Source: Enhydrobacter sp.
GTDB lineage: Bacteria > Pseudomonadota > Alphaproteobacteria > Reyranellales > Reyranellaceae
Assembly (NCBI RefSeq): GCF_030246845.1
Contig: NZ_CP126889.1
Span: forward strand, 124,001 to 188,000
Direction of reading: 5' to 3'
Length of the DNA: 64,000 nucleotides
The first letter of the stretch is position 1, and each line of letters opens with the position of its first letter. Shown in pieces: positions 18,279 through 27,165 of the stretch. The position numbers and the translations under genes are program-made. The notes below the pieces were generated by a model. The model searched no databases. It was not told where the DNA came from and worked only from the letters and a program-made list of their open reading frames with translations.

Positions 18279-18641
18279 TCAGCGCGGCTCGAGCCGCAGC
18301 GTGGTGGCGAGCACGTCGGCGCGCACCATCGACTCGGCATAGGGGCTGGTCCGGTACTTGCGCAGATATTCGCGGCTCGCGCGCTCGATCGCCGCGGCGT
18401 CGGTGGCGGGAACCGCCTGCACCGCCACCTGCCGGCCGTCGACATCCAGCGTCGCCGGTCCGCCTGCCGCGAGGTCGCGATACCAGCGGCCCTTGTCGCC
18501 ACGCACCGAGCGCACGAAGACCTCGCCGTCGGCCACCGTGACCCAGATCGTCACCGGGTTCGCCGGATGCCGGCCCGTCCGGATCGCGATCTCCTGCCGG
18601 TCGCGCAGCGCACTGAGGGTGTCCGTGTCGAAACTGGCCAT
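18279..18641 (-). CDS. DUF2255 family protein (120 aa)
   Basis: The protein resembles DUF2255 and the split-barrel flavin/deazaflavin-binding fold. The core VTIWVTVADGEVFVRSVRGDKG (given by its ends VTIWV and GDKG, about residues 30-51) followed by GRWYRDLAAGG is the family signature. The function of the family is not established; a flavin or F420-type reductase is possible. The gene stands alone between the MFS exporter and the RibD-like gene. Confidence 0.8.
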   Translation of the reverse strand: MASFDTDTLSALRDRQEIAIRTGRHPANPVTIWVTVADGEVFVRSVRGDKGRWYRDLAAGGPATLDVDGRQVAVQAVPATDAAAIERASREYLRKYRTSPYAESMVRADVLATTLRLEPR

Positions 18642-18736
18642 GGTCCCGTCCTCCCGACCAACATTTGCACGCAGCTTCCGAAACCAGTGTCTGGCGCGCC
18701 AGCTCTGCTCCTTGTCGGTGGCGCGCTCCCTCGACT

Positions 18737-19432
18737 CTATTCGTTGGCGAGCTCGTAGCGCAGCCAGACGGCGCCGCCCTCCAGCACCTCGCAGCTCTGC
18801 AGCGTCATCGCGGCGAGCGGCGCCGGCACGCCGGCCTCGGCGTCGCCCGAATCGAACACGCTGGGCGCGCCGCGGGCGCCGTCGACGGCCGGCACGATGG
18901 CGAGGCTGATCTCGTCAACGAGGCCCGCGCGCAGGAAGGCGCCGTTCGCACTGCCGCCGCCTTCCAGCAGCAGGCGCTCGATGCCGAGCTCGCTGTTCAG
19001 GATCTCGAGCGCCAGGGCGAGATCGACCTCCTGTCGGCCGGCAAAAATATAGGACACGCCGTCGCCGTGCAGCCCGGCGAGATGGGCGTCCGGCACCTGC
19101 TCGGTCAGCACGACGACGATCGGGTCGCCGCCGATATCGGCGCGTCCCCAGGCGATCTTGCCGTGGGCGTCGAGCACGATGCCCCAGGCGTCGGCGCCGC
19201 GCCGCGCGATCCAGGGCTTGCGGGGAAAGGGCCCGGCGGCCTGCGCCGGATAGGCCTCCTTGCGCGCGAACTCGCGGCCGGTCATGCGGCCGACCAGCCA
19301 GGCGTCGCCCTCGAGCTGGTCGTGCAGGCGCTCGAACAGGTTGCCCGCGTTGGCGCCCTTGGGCCGCCAGCGGCTGTTCAGGATGCGGCCGTCCACGCTC
19401 GAGACCATGTGGCAGATCACGTGCGGCTTCAT
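18737..19432 (-). CDS. RibD C-terminal domain-like reductase (231 aa)
   Basis: It has the dihydrofolate-reductase-like fold of the RibD reductase domain. Marks include HVICHMVSSVDGRI (about residues 4-17), a central SYIFAG and the NADPH-site block LGIERLLLEGGGSANGAFL (about 150-168), followed by LVDEISLAIVPAVDG. No deaminase domain is present, and no riboflavin genes are near, so it probably reduces some other substrate. Start chosen at MKPHVICH with GGAGAG upstream. Confidence 0.85.
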   Translation of the reverse strand: MKPHVICHMVSSVDGRILNSRWRPKGANAGNLFERLHDQLEGDAWLVGRMTGREFARKEAYPAQAAGPFPRKPWIARRGADAWGIVLDAHGKIAWGRADIGGDPIVVVLTEQVPDAHLAGLHGDGVSYIFAGRQEVDLALALEILNSELGIERLLLEGGGSANGAFLRAGLVDEISLAIVPAVDGARGAPSVFDSGDAEAGVPAPLAAMTLQSCEVLEGGAVWLRYELANE

Positions 19433-19541
19433 GGCTCTCCCTCGCGACGTTGCCCGCCGAGGATCGCCCGACGGCGGGCCGATGTCATCCCGGGCGTGGC
19501 GAGGGGCGGCGAGTCCGGCCAGCCGCCCCGCAAGCAGTTCA

Positions 19542-19620
19542 GTGTCATCCCGAGCGACGCGAGGGATCTTTAGTTGGGCGTCGCTGAAAGATCCCTCGCT
19601 CGCTGCGCTCGGGACGACAC
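19542..19620. repeat. Dispersed palindromic repeat, family I
   Basis: GTGTCATCCCGAGCGACGCG at the left and TGCGCTCGGGACGACAC at the right are near-complements, with TCTTTAGTTGGGCGTCGCTG and AAAGATCCCTCG in the middle. It lies upstream of the RibD-like gene. Confidence 0.85.
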
Positions 19621-19752
19621 GGTAATCGCTCGGGTGACAGGGGAATCGTCGCAGGCCGATCACTCGGGAGTGATCGGCGCCCGCCCGGGAAGGTCTCGAA
19701 CGCAGGCGCACAGGATGGGATGATGGGCGGCATCAGCGATGCGGCCGCCGCC

Positions 19753-20022
19753 ATGCGCAAGTCCCGTCTTTTCCTTCTGCTCCTGCTTCCCGCCCTCTTG
19801 CCGGCCGCGGCGTCGGCGGAAGGAAGCGACGCCGCCTACTGCGCGGCGCTGTCGGACCAGGCGCAGCGCTACCTCGTCTCCTGCGCCATCGACGGCGACA
19901 ACAAGCCCGACCTCGAGACGCGGACGGCGATCGACGCCTGCAACCAGGGCCGCACCGCCGTCGGCATCGCCGTGCTGGAACGCAAGCTCCGCACCAGCGG
20001 CTTCACGCTGCCGCAGCGATAG
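19753..20022 (+). CDS. Small exported hypothetical protein (89 aa)
   Basis: The start MRKSRLFLLLLLPALLPAAASA gives an ideal signal peptide with cleavage near residue 22; an in-frame ATG farther upstream (19720) would spoil it. The mature part has three Cys (YCAAL, VSCAI, DACNQG) that could make one disulfide, and no known domain. Function unknown. It converges on the next minus-strand membrane protein. Confidence 0.65.
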   Translation: MRKSRLFLLLLLPALLPAAASAEGSDAAYCAALSDQAQRYLVSCAIDGDNKPDLETRTAIDACNQGRTAVGIAVLERKLRTSGFTLPQR

Positions 20023-20073
20023 CCTTCTTCGCCGGGCGTCGCGGCCCTTGCGGATCGCGACGCCCGATCGCCT

Positions 20074-20736
20074 TCACTGCCGGAAGGTCATCAGCATGGC
20101 GCCGGTGAGCGCCGAGCCGTTCACGAGGATGAACGAGCCGAGCGTCAGCAGCGCGATCAGGATCAGCGCCGCGGAGCCCATGCCCGCCAGCGCCAGGATG
20201 CCCAGCACAACCGCCGTCAGGCCGGCCACCGCCTGGATCGCGACCGAACCCGACAGGATGCCGGCCGCCATCCGCTGCGCCTCCTCGCCCAGGCCGACCA
20301 TGGTCAGCCGCATGAGGTTGAGCTGGGCCGCCGAGCCGCTGCCCAGCACCAGCGCGCCGCCGAAGGCGATGACGGCGATCGCGATCAGGTCCATCGACGA
20401 AACCTGCAGCAGGGCCAGGATGCCCAGCACGATGCCGGCCGCGCCGACCAGCAGCTCGAGCGACCACGCCGCGCTGCCGCCGAGATCGGCGGCGGCCGGA
20501 CGCGTCTCGCCCGGTTCGGCGACCAGGCTGGCATATTCTGTGGCGACCATGCCGCCGCGGAAGATCATGGCGACGCCGACGGCGATGGTGGCGACGGCCA
20601 TGAGGAAGGTGGGCGAGACATGCGCCAGGCCCAGGATCGTGAGCACGATGGCGACGATGCCGGCGACGGCTTCCGACGCCGAAGCGCCGGACGCCGCCTT
20701 CGCGCTGTCGAAATGTCCATGATGGGTGACCGACAT
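20074..20736 (-). CDS. Multi-pass membrane hypothetical protein (220 aa)
   Basis: Six hydrophobic segments follow a His-containing, soluble N-terminus (MSVTHHGHFDSAKA). The two halves look similar (EAVAGIVAIVLTILGLAHVSP, QAVAGLTAVVLGILALAGMG and SLELLVGAAGIVLGILALLQVS share the pattern VxGxxxxVLxILxLxxxS), which suggests an internal repeat of two-helix units. No catalytic motif is seen. AGGAGAA precedes the ATG. Function unknown. Confidence 0.75.
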   Translation of the reverse strand: MSVTHHGHFDSAKAASGASASEAVAGIVAIVLTILGLAHVSPTFLMAVATIAVGVAMIFRGGMVATEYASLVAEPGETRPAAADLGGSAAWSLELLVGAAGIVLGILALLQVSSMDLIAIAVIAFGGALVLGSGSAAQLNLMRLTMVGLGEEAQRMAAGILSGSVAIQAVAGLTAVVLGILALAGMGSAALILIALLTLGSFILVNGSALTGAMLMTFRQ

Positions 20737-20997
20737 GTTGGTTCTCCTTTCTGCGAACGACAGGGAACTGCCTCGCGAGAACGACTTGTCGGCACGATCG
20801 AACTGCACCCGGAACGGTCGATAGCGGAACCCGTGGGCAATCAACGACGAAACGCCCTGCCGCCACGGGGCGGAGGGTGTCCCGACTCCTGCCACGCCAG
20901 ATAAATGGGAATGCGGCCTTCCGGGTTACAGCCCTCGCGCGCAAAACCGGTGCGTCATCCCGCCCTACCCGGCGACATGACGGACGTTCAACCGCGG

Positions 20998-22041
20998 CTA
21001 TCCGCCCATGTCCTTCTCGATGCCCGGTCCAACGCACAGCTTCTGGTGCGGATAGCACTTGTCCAGCCTGGCGCGCGACAGCACGACCGTCTGGCCCGGC
21101 CGGCGCTCGGTCACGCGGATCAGCCGCGAGGGGGACAGGCCGCGCACGAGCCGCGGCGGCGCAGTCTCGACCAATGCACCTTCGAAAGTGACCCGGTCGA
21201 AATCCGGCAGCGGATGAAGGTCCGTTGCGCCGAGCTTGGTCGGCCGCTCGGCGATCCATTCGGCAGTCACGCCCTCGACCGGAAAGATCCTGAAGAAGGG
21301 CAACGTGGCGAGCGCCTCCTGGGGCGCAGCAATCGGCTGGTAGAACGGAATGCCCTTCGTGACGTTGGTGATGCTCACTCCGACATGAGTGGAATCCCAC
21401 ACGTCGAGCGCGCATGCGACCTCGTCGCAGGCATCGAGGTCGAGACCGGGAATCAGCACAGGCGGAAACGCGTGGTCCCGCACCCACCACTGATACCAAG
21501 CCTCGTAAGTGCATCGTGGCGCGCCATCCCTCAGGATGACGGTCTGGCTGGTGCCCACCTGCGGCATCGAGAACGAGGTTCGCGCGTGGCCGTCAAGGCC
21601 GATCCAGACCGAGCAACGATACTCCACGTCGGGCAGAGCGCCTGCGGGCAATTGGACCCTCGGCACATGCCATCCGCCCAGGATTTGGCCGAAGGGTCGC
21701 CCGGCCTCGGCTTCGATGACGGCCCCCGACCAGTTGGCGCTCGTCTCCTGACGCGCGCCGCCGGTCAACCGATTGACGGCGATCCTGTAGCTGGGCAACA
21801 GCCCGCCGGGGACAGGAAACGAGAAGTCGAGCAGTCGTCCAGGCGCGCTGACGATCTTCTCCCAGATCACGAGGGCTGCCTCGTCTTCCGGTCGCGGCGG
21901 AAAGCCGTAGAGCGTGAGTTCGTCCGCCGTAGCATCTATGGCTTGAAATCCCTCTGGTCGCCGAGGCACGACCAGCAGACGCTGCCGCAGGTCGTCGTTC
22001 ATGCGCGCCGCGAGCTCGTCGCGCTCGGCGTCGGTCAACAT
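20998..22041 (-). CDS. Peptidase G1 (eqolisin)-like protein (347 aa)
   Basis: The region from residue 103 resembles glutamic peptidases of family G1: NWSGAV (103-108), GGWHVPRV (122-129), SVWIGLDG (144-151), PQVGTSQ (160-166, with a candidate catalytic Gln) and TYEAWYQWW (178-186, with a candidate catalytic Glu). G1 enzymes are acid peptidases with a Gln/Glu dyad. No signal peptide is visible; the N-terminal 100 residues are a separate part. The ATG overlaps the stop of the PAP2 gene (TGATG), so the two genes are coupled. Bacterial members are poorly characterised, and activity is inferred only. Confidence 0.7.
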   Translation of the reverse strand: MLTDAERDELAARMNDDLRQRLLVVPRRPEGFQAIDATADELTLYGFPPRPEDEAALVIWEKIVSAPGRLLDFSFPVPGGLLPSYRIAVNRLTGGARQETSANWSGAVIEAEAGRPFGQILGGWHVPRVQLPAGALPDVEYRCSVWIGLDGHARTSFSMPQVGTSQTVILRDGAPRCTYEAWYQWWVRDHAFPPVLIPGLDLDACDEVACALDVWDSTHVGVSITNVTKGIPFYQPIAAPQEALATLPFFRIFPVEGVTAEWIAERPTKLGATDLHPLPDFDRVTFEGALVETAPPRLVRGLSPSRLIRVTERRPGQTVVLSRARLDKCYPHQKLCVGPGIEKDMGG

Positions 22042-22865
22042 CACGCCCACTCCAACTTGGCCTCGTCCACGGCGTCACTGAACAGGCTGCAGGTATTCAG
22101 ATAATCCAGCACCTTCCCTGCCAGCTCCCGCCCCGCCGCAGAGTCGCTGGGATAATGGAGGCCGGCGATCTCGCGGTTCCGGGCGATCCGCACCGCGAGC
22201 TTTTCGAGATCGTGCGATAGCGTGTCGGCAATCCCGTTCGCGCTGGGCAGGGCAAGCTCGACACACTTCGCGACCAGCCACGACTGGGTCGCATGCCCGC
22301 TGGGCCAGGAAGCATGGCCAGGGACCAGGATCGGCGGCATCAGGGCCGGGCAAAGCTGCGACGGCCGCGAACGCTTCTTGTCGTACTTGAAGTACATGAC
22401 GGCGAACTTGCCGACCAGCTCGCCGATATGCAGCAGCCTGCGCGTCTTGGGATACGTTGCCGGATTGATGCCCAGCAGGGCCACGAAGAAGCTCAGGAAC
22501 TCGTCGGCCTGCGCCACGATCTCACCCAGGGCGTCGGCGCGCTCGTCGATCGCCGCCTTGAGCAGATTGTCGAGCTCGGGCTTGGGGTCGGCCGGAATCT
22601 GCGAATCGCCGCCAGTCAGGGTGATCGTCATCCAGTCCGTCTTCGCGAACTGCTGCAGGACGAGCCACGACAGCCACTGCGGATCCCAGAGCATGTCCGG
22701 ATAGTTCGGCAGCGTCGTAAGGTGATCGGTCCCGCCGGCGTCGAACGCAAACGGCAGGTCGATGCGATCGGGAAAGAACCAGCCGCCGCCCCCGCCGGCA
22801 TTGCCGATGTTGCCGGTATTGCCGGTGTTTCCCGTGTTTCCCGTATTTCCCGTGTTCCCCGTCAT
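22041..22865 (-). CDS. PAP2-superfamily phosphatase / vanadium haloperoxidase-like protein (274 aa)
   Basis: The three phosphate-binding motifs of the PAP2 superfamily are present: KKRSRP (163-168), PSGH (188-191) and R231-x5-H237-x3-D241 (REIAGLHYPSD). Members are acid phosphatases or vanadium haloperoxidases; the long spacing before motif 1 and the acidic, soluble look suggest the haloperoxidase-like group. Residues 2-22 are a GNT tripeptide repeat followed by five Gly. No membrane helices or signal peptide are obvious. Middle gene of a three-gene operon, 28 bases after the cyclase gene and overlapping the G1 peptidase gene. Confidence 0.82.
   Translation of the reverse strand: MTGNTGNTGNTGNTGNTGNIGNAGGGGGWFFPDRIDLPFAFDAGGTDHLTTLPNYPDMLWDPQWLSWLVLQQFAKTDWMTITLTGGDSQIPADPKPELDNLLKAAIDERADALGEIVAQADEFLSFFVALLGINPATYPKTRRLLHIGELVGKFAVMYFKYDKKRSRPSQLCPALMPPILVPGHASWPSGHATQSWLVAKCVELALPSANGIADTLSHDLEKLAVRIARNREIAGLHYPSDSAAGRELAGKVLDYLNTCSLFSDAVDEAKLEWA
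22800..22862. repeat. Nine-base tandem repeat at the start of the PAP2-like gene
   Basis: On the minus strand the unit ACGGGAAAC (Thr-Gly-Asn) is repeated about six times with small changes, right after the start codon. The array codes for the GNT tripeptides. Such arrays can expand or contract in frame. Confidence 0.75.
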
Positions 22866-22893
22866 GGTGTCCCCCCTTCGCGTGAACCGTCCG

Positions 22894-24720
22894 TCAGTCG
22901 GGCAATCCGGCCGCCCGCAGCCGTTCGATGAAGGTGTCGCGCATCTCGCCCTGAAGCGGCGTGCGCTTCGCGAAGGTGGCGAGGCTCATGCCCGGATCGA
23001 GCTCGAGCAAACGCCTCGCCATCCGGCGCGCCTCCTCCTCCTGGCCGATCGCCATCAGCGCAGCGACGAGGCAGCGGAGGTTGGAGGTCAGGCGATCGTT
23101 GTGCTTGGCCGCGCGACGACCCCACACCACGGCCTCGTCGTAGTTGGCGTTGGTGTAATGCGCCTGCGAGAGTATGTGCTCGTGATAGACGACGTGCGGA
23201 CCGCGCGGCGACAGCTCGAGCCCGCGCTCGGCGCGCACGACGGCGGCCGCACCCTGACCTACAAGCCCGCGCGTGACGCTGCTCAGGGTCCAGGCCATCG
23301 CGCAGCTCGGTCCGACCTCGATGGCGCGATCCTGCAGCTCGATGGCGGTGTCGAAATCCTTCCTCAGATAGGAATAGACATGGCCGCAGATCGCCAACGC
23401 CAGCGCATCGTTCTCGTCGAGCTCGATCGCCGTGGCGGCGGCCCGTCCTGCCGCTTCTGCGTCCGCCATGATGTCGGGCGACCAGCCCTGGCCGACGCGC
23501 AGCAAGTGCCAGTAGGCCGTGTACGAATGGGCTGGCCCGTAGTGCGGGTCGTGAGAGATGGCGCTCTGTAACAGGCCGTGGGCGAGCGAGAACGACTCGT
23601 AATCCATGTGGAACAGCGGCCCCAGCGCCTGCAGCACGAAGTCGTAGGCCGTCATGTTCCGCGGATGCTTGCGAAGCGCGCGCAGCCGTTCCCGCTCGCG
23701 GACCTGCGGCGCGATCGTCGTCACCACCCGCGCCGCGATCCGCCGTTGCAGGTCGAACAGATCGGTGGTCCGGCCGGTATACTGATCGGTATAGACGATC
23801 GCCCCCGACTCGGCGTTGCAGAGCTCGGCGCGAATGCGGATATCGGGCTCGGCGCGCCGCACGTTGCCATGCAGGACGTAGCGAACGCCCAGCTCGCGGC
23901 CGATGGCGCGCACGTCGAAGGCGGGATCACGGAAGCCCAAGGTCGAGCCGCGGGCGATGACGAACAGCTCCTTCAGCCCCGCAAGAGCATGGATGATGTC
24001 GTCGACGATGCCTTCGGCGAAATACTCCTCGCCGGGCCGGCTCGGCTGCTCGGTGAACGGCAGCACGACGATCGACGCACGCTCGTCGAAGCCCGGCGCC
24101 GCGTCGGCCAGGGGCGGCGATATGGACGTGGCGTGCCCCAGGCTGAAAGCCCTGACGGGCCGGCCGATATTGCGCAGCGGCAGATCCCCGAGATCGTGCA
24201 GGGCGATACCATCTCCACCCGAGATATGCCGTGCCACCATGTCAGTGACAACGATTCCGCCCGGCTCGGCGTAGGTCTGAAGGCGCGCGGCGATGTTCAC
24301 GCCGTCGCCGAAGACGTCGTGGTCCTCGACGATCACGTCGGCGACATTGACACCCATGCGATAGTTGATGCGCCGACTGAGCGGCTCCTTCTCGTTCCAG
24401 GCGAAGAGGGTCCGCTGCAGCTCGACCGTACAGTCGATAGCATCCTCGACATTGTCGAACGTCGCCAGAAAGCCGTCGCCCGTATGCTTGACGATTTCGC
24501 CGCCACGCGCCGCTATCTGCGGTCTCAGGATCTGCGACTCGATCTCCTTCATTCGCGCATGCGTGTCGTTTTCATCGACATGCATGAGACGCGAATATCC
24601 GGCGACATCCGCCGCCACCACGGCGACCAGTCGTCTCTTTCCGCCGGAACTGCCGGAGGCGGACCAACCGGCAGGAGGCGCATCGTCAGCTTGCGCTGCG
24701 ACTAGACCGGGCTCCCGCAT
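22894..24720 (-). CDS. Class III adenylate/guanylate cyclase with TolB-like and TPR domains (608 aa)
   Basis: The cyclase domain (about residues 29-205) has the metal-binding Asp in AADVAGYSRL, a second in HTGDGFLATF with the substrate Lys before it (VKHTGDG), and the transition-state block DGVNIAARLQ. A TolB-like domain follows (about 218-340: SIVVLPF, YFAEGIVDDII, RGSTLGFRD), then TPR repeats to the end. Such proteins make cyclic nucleotide in response to an unknown signal. The start MREPG was chosen over an ATG 72 bases upstream by family length. First gene of the operon with PAP2 and G1 genes. Confidence 0.88.
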   Translation of the reverse strand: MREPGLVAAQADDAPPAGWSASGSSGGKRRLVAVVAADVAGYSRLMHVDENDTHARMKEIESQILRPQIAARGGEIVKHTGDGFLATFDNVEDAIDCTVELQRTLFAWNEKEPLSRRINYRMGVNVADVIVEDHDVFGDGVNIAARLQTYAEPGGIVVTDMVARHISGGDGIALHDLGDLPLRNIGRPVRAFSLGHATSISPPLADAAPGFDERASIVVLPFTEQPSRPGEEYFAEGIVDDIIHALAGLKELFVIARGSTLGFRDPAFDVRAIGRELGVRYVLHGNVRRAEPDIRIRAELCNAESGAIVYTDQYTGRTTDLFDLQRRIAARVVTTIAPQVRERERLRALRKHPRNMTAYDFVLQALGPLFHMDYESFSLAHGLLQSAISHDPHYGPAHSYTAYWHLLRVGQGWSPDIMADAEAAGRAAATAIELDENDALALAICGHVYSYLRKDFDTAIELQDRAIEVGPSCAMAWTLSSVTRGLVGQGAAAVVRAERGLELSPRGPHVVYHEHILSQAHYTNANYDEAVVWGRRAAKHNDRLTSNLRCLVAALMAIGQEEEARRMARRLLELDPGMSLATFAKRTPLQGEMRDTFIERLRAAGLPD

Positions 24721-24865
24721 CGTTGAAAAGCCCCCTGATCCCGCGTTCCATGCTGGCGGTGTTTGCAGGGCTTCGCAAGGAAAACAGCCCAATCATTCTA
24801 CACCAAAGCGCGAGCACACCCCATCACGCCATCAGGTAGGATAGCGACGGAAAAAGGAGACGACG

Positions 24866-26329
24866 ATGAACCTCCCGCTCTCCCCGGCCGAGCCGATTGC
24901 CGTTCCCGACGAGCTGCGCGCCTGCTTCGAGCGGCAGCGGGCGGCGTATCTGGCGGCGCCGGCGCCGACCGAGCGCGAGCGGCGGGACGATCTCGCGGCG
25001 CTGGCGCGGCTTCTCAAGGAGAACCGGGATGCGCTGGTCGCCGCCATCGACGCCGACTATGGCGGCCGCTCCGCGTTCGAGACGCTGTTCGCCGAATACT
25101 TCGTCGTGCTCGAGACGATCGCGCACACGGCGAAGCATTTGAAGAAATGGATGAGGCCCGAGCGCCGGCCGATCGACGTCCTGAGCTATCCCGGCGCGCG
25201 CAACCGGGTGATCCCGCAGCCGCTCGGCGTGGTCGGCGTGGTCGTGCCGTGGAACTTCCCGCTCAACCTCTCCTTCTGCCCGCTGGCCGCGATCCTCGCC
25301 GCCGGCAACCGCGCCATGGTGAAGATGTCGGAGAATTCGCGCCGGCTGGCGGCGCTGCTGGCCGAGCTCTCGCCCAAATACCTGCCGGCCGACAAGCTCG
25401 CCTTCTTCGAGGACGGCGGCGGGCCCGATGGCGTTGGCAGAGGGCCGGCCTTCTCGTCCCTGCCCTTCGATCACCTGCTGTTCACCGGCTCGGGCGCGAC
25501 CGGTCGCGCGGTGATGGCCAACGCCGCGCGCAACCTCACGCCGGTGACGCTGGAGCTGGGCGGCAAGGCGCCGGCGATCGTGGGGCCCGACTTCCCGATC
25601 GAGACGGCGGCGAAACGCATCCTCTGGGTGAAGATGCTGAACGCGGGCCAGATCTGCACCAGCGTCGACTACGTCTTCGTGCCGAAGGGCAAGGAGCAGG
25701 ACTTCGCCGCTCACTGCGTGCGGCTGTTCAGGGAGCGCTATCCCGACATCAACGGGCCGGACTTCACCTCGATCATCGACCGGCGCGCGTTCGAGCGCCT
25801 GCACGCCGCGCTCGACGATGCCCGCGCGAAGGGCGCGCGGCTCATCGACCTCGCCGAGGGCCAGGCGCCCGACGCGGCGCGGCGCAGGTTCCCGCCGCAT
25901 CTCGTGCTCGATCCCGGCGACGACATGGTGCTGATGCAGCGCGAGATCTTCGGCCCCATCCTGCCGGTCAGGACCTACACCGACCGCCAGGAGGTGGCCG
26001 ACTACATCAACGCCCGCGACCGCCCGCTCGCGCTCTATCCCTTCACCCACGACGCCGCCCTGCGCGACTTCTATATAACGCACGTGATGTCGGGCGGCGT
26101 GTCGGTCAACGAGCCGCTCTTGCATGTCGGCCAGCACGACCTGCCGTTCGGCGGCGTCGGTGCGAGCGGCATGGGCCACTATCACGGCCGCGAGGGCTTC
26201 CTGACCTTCTCCAAGCTCCGCCCCGTCTTCCACCAGGGCCCCTTCTCCCCCATCCAGCTCCTGCTGCAACCGCCCTACGCCGGCACCCCGATGAAGATCC
26301 TGCGCCTGATGCTCAGGCTGCGGACGTGA
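24866..26329 (+). CDS. Coniferyl-aldehyde-dehydrogenase-like aldehyde dehydrogenase (487 aa)
   Basis: It oxidises an aldehyde to the acid with NAD(P). Catalytic residues are in place: Asn130 (PWNFPL), Glu230 (LELGGKAP) and Cys264 (NAGQICTS). The FTGSGATGR loop (206-214) binds the cofactor. The C-terminal end (YHGREGFLTFSKLRPVF) and the length match the CALDH group, which acts on aromatic or medium-chain aldehydes. GGAG-type ribosome site AAAAGGAGACGACG precedes the ATG. Divergent from the cyclase gene and apparently alone. Confidence 0.88.
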   Translation: MNLPLSPAEPIAVPDELRACFERQRAAYLAAPAPTERERRDDLAALARLLKENRDALVAAIDADYGGRSAFETLFAEYFVVLETIAHTAKHLKKWMRPERRPIDVLSYPGARNRVIPQPLGVVGVVVPWNFPLNLSFCPLAAILAAGNRAMVKMSENSRRLAALLAELSPKYLPADKLAFFEDGGGPDGVGRGPAFSSLPFDHLLFTGSGATGRAVMANAARNLTPVTLELGGKAPAIVGPDFPIETAAKRILWVKMLNAGQICTSVDYVFVPKGKEQDFAAHCVRLFRERYPDINGPDFTSIIDRRAFERLHAALDDARAKGARLIDLAEGQAPDAARRRFPPHLVLDPGDDMVLMQREIFGPILPVRTYTDRQEVADYINARDRPLALYPFTHDAALRDFYITHVMSGGVSVNEPLLHVGQHDLPFGGVGASGMGHYHGREGFLTFSKLRPVFHQGPFSPIQLLLQPPYAGTPMKILRLMLRLRT

Positions 26330-26343
26330 CCGACGATCCTCAT

Positions 26344-26543
26344 GAGCGCCACTGGAGTGGCGCGCTCCGACGAGCGCTCTGCGGAGCGTGCCACCAGCGA
26401 GAAGCACGTCATTCGCTGCAGCCACTGCCGTGTCATCCCGAGCGCAGTGAGGAATCCTTTGTCGTCGCCGCGAAAGATCCCTCGCTGCGCTCGGGATGAC
26501 ACGACACTGGTTGAGCGCCTGCTCTTGCTTCTCGTTGGTGGCG
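26344..26543. repeat. Composite intergenic repeat unit 1 (family II half plus family I)
   Basis: Starts with GAGCGCCACTGGAGTGGCGC, continues with a GCGGAGCGTGCCACCAGCGA stretch, then a full family I palindrome (26430-26502), and ends CTCTTGCTTCTCGTTGGTGG. Unit 2 repeats most of it 204 bases later. Confidence 0.8.
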
Positions 26544-26567
26544 CCAGCCCTGGGTGCAGCCGAGGGG

Positions 26568-26748
26568 CGCTCCGACGGGCGCTCGGCGGAGCGTGCCGCC
26601 AGCGAGAAGCAGGTCATTCGCTGCAGCCACTGCCGTGTCATCCCGAGCGCAGCGAGGGATCCTTTGTCGTCGCCGCGAAGGATCCCTCACTACGTTCGGG
26701 ATGACACGATACTGGTTGGGCCCCTGCTCTTGCTTCTCGTTGGTGGCG
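26568..26748. repeat. Composite intergenic repeat unit 2
   Basis: Near-copy of unit 1 with a 204-base period: GCGCTCCGACGGGCG, then CATTCGCTGCAGCCACTGCC, a family I palindrome (26635-26707), and CTCTTGCTTCTCGTTGGTGG. The whole 26330-26837 gap holds no gene that I can support. Confidence 0.8.
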
Positions 26749-26837
26749 CTCGTCGGCGGGCGGAGGCGTGCAGCGTCGGAGGAGGGCCGATATAGTCGGC
26801 GCGGCGCCCGGCGTCACAGAACAGGAGGAGATGTCTC

Positions 26838-27131
26838 ATGGCCAAGGGTTACTGGATTGCGTGCTACCGCTCGGTGTCGGACCCGGCGGCGCTGGCCGAA
26901 TACGCGAAGCTGGGCGGCCCGGCGCTGATCGCGGCCGGAGGGAAGGTGCTGGCGCGCGGCGGCACGGCCAAGGTGTTCGAGGCCGGCATCGAGCAGCGCA
27001 CCGTCGTCCTCGAGTTCGAAAGCGTCGAGAAGGCGATCGCAGCCTACAACAGCGAGGGCTACAAGGCCGCCCGGGCGGTCCTCGGCAACGCCGCGGAGCG
27101 CGACCTGCGCATCGTCGAGGGCGTCGGCTGA
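26838..27131 (+). CDS. DUF1330 family protein (97 aa)
   Basis: A small dimeric alpha/beta-barrel (ferredoxin-like) protein. Family marks are MAKGYWIACYRSVSDPAALAEY (ends given: MAKGYW and AEY) and FEAG, followed by VVLEFESVEKAIAAYNSEGY near residues 55-74. GGAGGAG before the ATG supports the start. Members occur widely in proteobacteria; their reaction is not established. Confidence 0.88.
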   Translation: MAKGYWIACYRSVSDPAALAEYAKLGGPALIAAGGKVLARGGTAKVFEAGIEQRTVVLEFESVEKAIAAYNSEGYKAARAVLGNAAERDLRIVEGVG

Positions 27132-27165
27132 GGCAGCCGGCCCGCGTCCGCCTCGAGAGCTTCCC

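Noticed and set aside
22800..22862. CRISPR-like array
   Set aside because: The nine-base units are contiguous, in frame and coding (GNT), with no spacers.
22041..22865. Phage-type holin or lipid phosphatase in a membrane for the PAP2-like gene
   Set aside because: No membrane helices are visible, and all three soluble PAP2/haloperoxidase motifs are present.
24824..26641. A 605-codon minus-strand frame over the aldehyde dehydrogenase
   Set aside because: The plus strand has a complete ALDH with all catalytic residues; the antisense frame runs into the intergenic repeats.
26344..26748. CRISPR or tandem satellite
   Set aside because: Only two long units of 204 bases, each with parts shared by dispersed repeats; no spacer structure and no cas genes.
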